Source: Sipunculus nudus (Eukaryota > Annelida > Sipuncula > Golfingiida > Sipunculidae). From it: 64,000 nucleotides of DNA. The DNA is taken from assembly GCA_026874595.1 (NCBI GenBank), contig CM049313.1, forward strand, positions 57,059,159-57,123,158. The letters are read 5' to 3'. Made by a program: the position numbers and the translations under genes. The notes beneath the pieces were generated by a model that saw only the letters and a program-made list of their open reading frames with translations, made no database searches and was not told where the DNA came from. Position 1 is the first letter of the stretch, and every line of letters begins with the position of its first letter. Below, piece by piece: positions 59,414 through 64,000 of the stretch.

Positions 59414-60785
59414 TTATCCCAGCTTAAACCCATCAAAGTTTACTTGGAATTTAATAATTCCCTGCTGCCGCTTAGTAGACTTGGTAGTGACTAGCTTTGG
59501 AAGAACACCTAGAATGGATTCAGCCCCAACTGAACGAATCTCTTCCACCGCAGGTTCCACAAAAGCATATGTCAACAGATGTCTTGTTGACCTTCGAAGG
59601 AACTGAATATCATAATCCCCATCCTCATCTTTTGGCGTCTTCACCAATCCCACATACTGCACCGTGCTACGCTTTCGTGCAAAATCAACAAGGACATAAT
59701 CTCCAGGCTCAGGTTCCTTTTCTTCAAATAGAGCACATGGTTCCTCCGTGTCCTCTTCCGAGCTGCTGTCTTCTTGGTGGTCTAACTGAGAATGTGCAGC
59801 CCTTATATTTTGGAATTTGAGCTTTTTGGCCACTGCAGGCATAGTTTTTTTATTGCTTTTCTCAGCAGCTATCCTGTCCCGCTCAGGGGTGTCGGTTACA
59901 ATGGTGCTTTTGGCCCGTTTCCTTTTGGTGGTCTGCTTCCGCTCTGGGGCTTTTGGGAAAGGTCGAATCATATCTGGAGAGCAGTATCCATTCAAAGATC
60001 GCTGAGGCTTGTTAACAATCGTAGCTACAGATGGTGAACTAGCAATGATTGGAACCTGTGTCAGGGAACTGCTCTGGGGCTGTGGTTTGATGTTAACAGA
60101 GGGTTTTGCCTGAACATGGACAGAAGATCCGGCCTCGACATCAGTTGTACGCCCAGACTGTGGTTGAGTGGTGGACGGCGGTGGCTGGACATCAGCTGAA
60201 GGCCCAGGCTGTGGTTGGGTGGGGGACGGTGGCTCGATATCAGCTGAAGGCCCAGGCTGCGGTTGGGTGGTTGACGGCGGTGGCTCGAAACCAGCTGAAG
60301 GCCCATTCTGCGGTTGGGTGGTGGACGGCAGTGGCTCGACATCAGCTGGAGATCCAGGCTGTGGTTGAGTTGTAGATGGCGGTGGCTCGATATTGGCTGA
60401 CGCTGCAAGAGGTGGTTGAGTGGCTGGTGGCTGCTTGTCACTCAGTGGCCTGTCTGTTGGCATAGAGGAGAGGAAGACATCATCTGGATATATATTCCTA
60501 TTCATTGGATATATACCAGTCTTCTGAAAACCAGCTGTAATGTTTGCAGGATTGAAGGCTTTGTAGTAGGCTTGTGCACTCAGTGCAGATATTTCATAAA
60601 TGCTAATAGCTCTACCAGGGTGGCTAAGCATCCATTCATTACAAGCAGTGTTGTAGTACCTCTTGAATGGTCCGTACATGCTGACGTCAAGAGGCTGCAT
60701 CCTGTGGCTACAGTGTGGGGGATATGTTAGGATTATCAGTCCTTTTTCCTTTGCAAGGTCAATGGTTTCTAGACCTAGATGGCTT
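59414..60785 (-). pseudogene. Pogo-like transposase, C-terminal DDE part, proline-rich repeats and basic tail
   Basis: The frame opens LGLETIDLAKEKGLIIL, then CSHRMQPLDVSMYGPFKRYY with the third catalytic Asp, followed by ALSAQAYYKAFNPANITAGF and KTGIYPMNR, the standard end of the pogo DDE domain. Five tandem copies of a 17-residue unit, PPPSTTQPQPGPSADIE and variants, occupy about 60395-60133. Next come basic stretches (TTKRKRAKS, KKLKFQN), an acidic EEDTEEP and a small C-terminal EPGDYVLVDFARKRSTVQYV module, reminiscent of a Tudor-like tail. At 428 codons from its first Met this is the longest open frame in the window, and it is undamaged, whereas the upstream parts are broken. Confidence 0.88.
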
Positions 60786-61042
60786 CATGGTTGTCCATCA
60801 CAAGAAGGCCAGGGTTATCTTTCGACACGTTCATGTGTTCTAAGAAATGTTTCAGAACACTAGGAAAAAGCTGACTATTCATCCATCCTGAAGGAGCTGC
60901 TAAACCCAGGCTGCCGTTAGGTGCACCCGCAAGCATGTGCTGTCTAAAGTTCACCCTTGGGAAAATGTACGCAGGTGGCAAGGACGTGCCAATGGCATTC
61001 ACACAGCAGCACATTGTTACAAGCGTGCCCCGTTCTGCAGAA
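60780..61042 (-). pseudogene. Pogo-like transposase, middle of the DDE domain
   Basis: On the minus strand TCTGCAGAACGGGGC gives SAERGTLVTMCCCVNAIG, followed by SLPPAYIFPRVNF, GSLGLAAPSGWMN and LLVMDNHE, the second catalytic Asp. The upstream TTTCTGTCCTTCTGCAG also looks like a splice acceptor. After DNHEA the frame hits TAG (60775-60777); the family normally continues with a His, so a few bases have been lost. The first catalytic Asp (VDET region) is absent from the element. Confidence 0.85.
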
Positions 61043-61489
61043 GGACAGAAATATGTCCCTTGTACTTCTGTTTATATGCATTATTATTTTTTATAACAAA
61101 GTCAATTTTAAAACTCATTTGAAATCCTTAATATTTCCTAAATTAAGAAAAGTGAAACGAGTCTCTTTATCGTTTATTGTTAATGCATGTCTAGTCGTCT
61201 TTCTTTCCTAGGTTTTGACACATTATATTGTTAATTACCTTTTATTTATAAATGGCATACAATTTTTTACATTTTTATGTAATAAAAGTGAATGTTGTAA
61301 TTTCTAGTTAAGACTAAGACCTTTTTGTCTTATTTACTTCATATTTAGAGATATATTGTCTTATTTACTTCACGCAATGAACTTTTGTCATATTTACCCC
61401 TTTACCTTTTTATATACAAACCATAGTAACTTATTCATCCATTTTAATTATTAATACTTTTTATATGATAGGAGAGTATAAACCTGTTT

Positions 61490-61705
61490 TGTCACGTGAC
61501 TCCTTTTGTAAGATATTGTTGTGCCGTGCTCCCTTGCTGCCTGGGTCTCTTTCACGTAGCGGGTTATTGTCGCTCTGCTGAGCCCGTAATCTCTTGCTAC
61601 AGCCCTAACTGGACGGTTTTTGTTGACGACCTCCTCGACTGCTCTTCTCATAACATCGGCAGTGAAGAGCCCTCTGTTGCTTTTTCGGACTTTTGTCCGG
61701 GGCAT
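61490..61705 (-). pseudogene. Pogo-like transposase, N-terminal DNA-binding domain
   Basis: The start ATG is at 61705-61703. MPRTKVRKSNRGLF is followed by RAVEEVVNKNRPVRAVARDY and GLSRATITRYVKET, the psq-type helix-turn-helix that in this family binds the terminal repeats. The frame continues to SHVTKQ at about 61487, then departs from the family pattern. AAACAG/GTTTAT there could serve as a splice donor, so either an intron or a deletion junction begins at this point. Confidence 0.8.
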
Positions 61706-61944
61706 ATTGATAGTCCTGAAATTATGTTTAAAAGTATCACTATCACATATTATGGCTAAACGAATACTACAGTTGGGACCTATACTAAGCAAATTGCTCA
61801 TCTGGGCAGTTGGCAGCATGATACTTGGCATAATGCCAAACAAACTATGTGATAACCTATAAATGCCAATACCAACTTTAACTTTGAAGTACTAACACCG
61901 TCCTTCCTAAAGGAAATTGGGGCAAAGTGGTTTTGATAACCTAT

Positions 61945-62386
61945 GGGGACCAATGAGCCACGTCCATGGGGACCAATAAGCCACGTGGCTCATTGGTCCC
62001 CAAGGGGCTCATTGGTCCCCATGCCCAGTGGCTCATAGGAACCCAACACACTTTTTCCTACTTGAATCTTCTATTCCACAAAACCATATGGACTACAGAA
62101 AAATGGTCTAGTTCAACGTTTAGCCAAGGCATCTTTACAACACATGGACATACTCGGCATCTATGTATGGCCAGGAATCATGTGGACATCAAAAACGTTC
62201 AACAATGTCTAAAAATTACAAAATGACATGCAAAACTTACTTTTTTCTGTGAGACGCGAATCAATGGCGCCAAAGCAGTGATGACAATATGGCAGAAGGT
62301 CAGGTGACTTGCAGTTCTGTTGGTAATCAACAGAGGTCAGTAGCTGCTTGAAATGGGCAACATAGTGACATGGCTCATTGGTCCCC
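61945..62386. repeat. Right subterminal repeats of the pogo-like element
   Basis: GGGGACCAATGAGCCA (61945-61960) and GGGGACCAATAAGCCA (61968-61983) are followed by inverted copies TGGCTCATTGGTCCCC (61986-62001), GGGCTCATTGGTCCCC (62005-62020) and TGGCTCATTGGTCCCC (62371-62386). The last abuts the right terminal repeat. The motif is a variant of GGGGTCCGATGAGCCA within the terminal repeat itself, so these are likely extra transposase-binding sites. Confidence 0.8.
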
Positions 62387-62414
62387 ATGGCCCATCGGAC
62401 CCCAGCCTCCCCTA

Positions 62415-64000
62415 CCAGTTTTAAATAAGAACTGTGTTATATGTGTCATCGATTATGGCAAAATGAGTTATAAAATATACATGAACAATGTATAAGCAAT
62501 AGGCCTACATAACACGCCCAAATAACAACGCCTTCCTGACAATCACACTGCAATCCTTATAAACATCTAATACTTAACCTATAAGGTATGGTATTCGTGT
62601 ATATACCATGCAGATATTATGTTCACAACAACGTTTATAGTTACCTTTTTATCACAACGATACAGATCAGATTCCTTTGCTGTGAAGGTATCAGATGGCA
62701 ATAAAAAATATTAATACCATAAAAAAAGTATCAGTTCATAGGTCCCGCTGGTATAGATAACATATAGAATAGTCCTTAAATAAAAGGAGGATTTTTTTAT
62801 ATCAAACTATACTAATATAAAATATGTGTTGGTCTTTCTGCTCTCTCTCTCACTCTCTCTCTCTCTCTCTCTCTCTCAAATATATACTAGTATACCACTC
62901 ACACCAGCTTCAAATTAATGACCCAGTACAGGGAAGAATAGCATTTTATACAGGTCACGACCAGTAACAGCAGTGGGTGTTGTAGTTAGTGTTTTTGATT
63001 CTACAAAGACAGTTATAATAATATATAATACAAGACCAGCACAGGCGGGCGGTCTGTGTGACATATACTCTTTAAACAAAGGTATAGAACATACAGTTCC
63101 GGGGAGAATAATAACAAAACGCATCTTTAATAGTTCTCCTGCACAGGTTTTAGATACATACTGAAGAACAATGGATTGCTGAGGAGAATAGAATACCTTG
63201 TACACATGTTAATAATATCTACCTGTTTAGTGTGTACATCTAATAACAGTAGCCTTATATAACATATAATAAGATGATATGTGTTCAACTCAGTGATTCA
63301 AGCAAGGAGTTTTAATGGAAAGTAGTGCGTGAGCACTCGGACATCAAAGGCTGCCGGCCAAGATGTTCCCAGATTTTTATTGCCCTATCCTAATGTTCGG
63401 CTATTGTACCCCACTCTCCCGCTTATCTTGACACCTCGTTAAGTCCCGCCGTGCGAATTGCCTGGTCGGATGTGGTCTGCGCTCGTGAGAGCAAAACCTA
63501 CGTCGATCTGACAACGCGAATGTGATTTACATTAAAACTTCTTGATTCAAGTAACTGCGTAACTGTTATTACACGTTCAGTTGAACAGGAGCTAATGATC
63601 TTTCAATTCCTGGCCTGCTGCGTTCGGAACCACTCGTGTTTTAGGGTAATCACGAGATGGGAAGTGGTGAACACGACATGAGAGCGTTCAGGAGCAACTG
63701 GGAAATAACATGGTGTTCCTAAAATTATAACATTATATATAGTATAGTATAAAGGGATAGGTCCAAACACACTATGAAAAAATAATTAAGCATAAATCTC
63801 AAAAGAGGGACGTGTTCCTTTTCTGAATAAAACTACTCAGAACTACTATGAAGTTAAGTTTTGTCTCCCGATGCGTTGTTTAGGATGCCGCCATATTTGC
63901 TTGCATGGTCAAGGACGCCAAGTCGATGCCGAGAAAAATTCTCCATTTGGCGAGTGGTAAACACGACATCCGAGCTGTAGCGAACCATTTTCTCTTGATT
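62415..64000. other. No gene seen; one CT microsatellite
   Basis: Contains (CT)n at 62841-62877. Sequence from 63300 to the end has higher GC and a loosely repeated phrase, AGTGGTGAACACGACAT at 63663 and AGTGGTAAACACGACAT at 63955. A gene or repeat may continue past the window edge. No domain recognised. Confidence 0.45.
62841..62877 (+). repeat. (CT)n microsatellite
   Basis: About 37 bases of CT repeats with one CA interruption. Confidence 0.9.

Larger units (their letters stand above)
59087..62412 (-). mobile_element. Pogo/Tigger-like DNA transposon, ends intact, transposase defective
   Basis: Terminal inverted repeats of 26 bases (59087-59112 and 62387-62412) match at 23 positions and share GCTGGGGTCCGATG and GCCAT. 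They are flanked by TA on each side (59085-59086, 62413-62414), the pogo-family target. The 3326-base element carries, on the minus strand, a psq-type helix-turn-helix (61705-61490), the middle of a DDE/D domain (about 61042-60780) and the C-terminal part (about 60780-59414). The region that should hold the second helix-turn-helix and the first catalytic Asp is missing between them, and a frameshift follows the second Asp. Copies of GGGGACCAATGAGCCA lie just inside the ends. The intact ends mean it might still be moved by an enzyme from another copy. Confidence 0.92.

Noticed and set aside
59497-60863. Several plus-strand ORFs of 60-107 codons
   Set aside because: Antisense shadows of the transposase; the glycine/tryptophan-rich ones mirror the proline repeats.

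Overview
The window is eukaryotic and AT-rich. Coding capacity is sparse, the one clear host gene has introns, and transposons, microsatellites and homopolymer C/G tracts are dense. The SINE type, the pogo-like transposase with a proline-rich tail, the LINE remnants and the interspersed repeats together suggest a bivalve mollusc. That assignment rests on general resemblance of the repeats, not on a search.

The only confidently supported host gene is on the plus strand at 42341-46522. It is a three-exon two-pore-domain potassium (K2P) channel of 377 residues, with both selectivity filters (GYG and GFG), four membrane segments and an acidic cytoplasmic loop. Intron 1 splits the first-filter GYG triplet after its first base. 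Intron 2 carries long AT and GA microsatellites. A weak second candidate is a possible minus-strand exon at about 36200-36542 that would encode a membrane-anchored segment.

Most of the rest is repeat. 1.2-6.6 kb is a nest of one interspersed family with 11-base inverted ends and a unit of about 670 bases; a single copy lies at 7.9-9.2 kb. 10.8-11.1 kb is a tRNA-derived SINE with a perfect 11-base target duplication. 13.3-14.3 kb is a non-autonomous TA-flanked DNA transposon. 19.0-23.0 kb is a decayed endonuclease/reverse-transcriptase LINE on the minus strand. 29.3-33.0 kb holds two copies of another repeat, the second interrupted by a 5'-truncated LINE (30685-32844) with a perfect 14-base target duplication. 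33.2-35.5 kb is a 58-base minisatellite with a CAGCTG box in most units. 51.5-58.1 kb holds a LINE 3' fragment, a near-palindrome of about 220 bases, two arrays of a 180-base repeat in opposite orientation, a CpG-rich repeat and a candidate solo LTR. 59087-62412 is a pogo/Tigger-like DNA transposon with both ends and its TA duplication intact but an internally deleted, frameshifted transposase.

No operon, CRISPR array, ribosomal RNA or convincing free-standing tRNA gene is present. I found no clearly undescribed biological system. The best candidates for a second look are the pogo-like element with its iterated terminal motif and proline-repeat tail, the E-box minisatellite, the long hairpin at 53.2 kb, and the inverted 180-base arrays.
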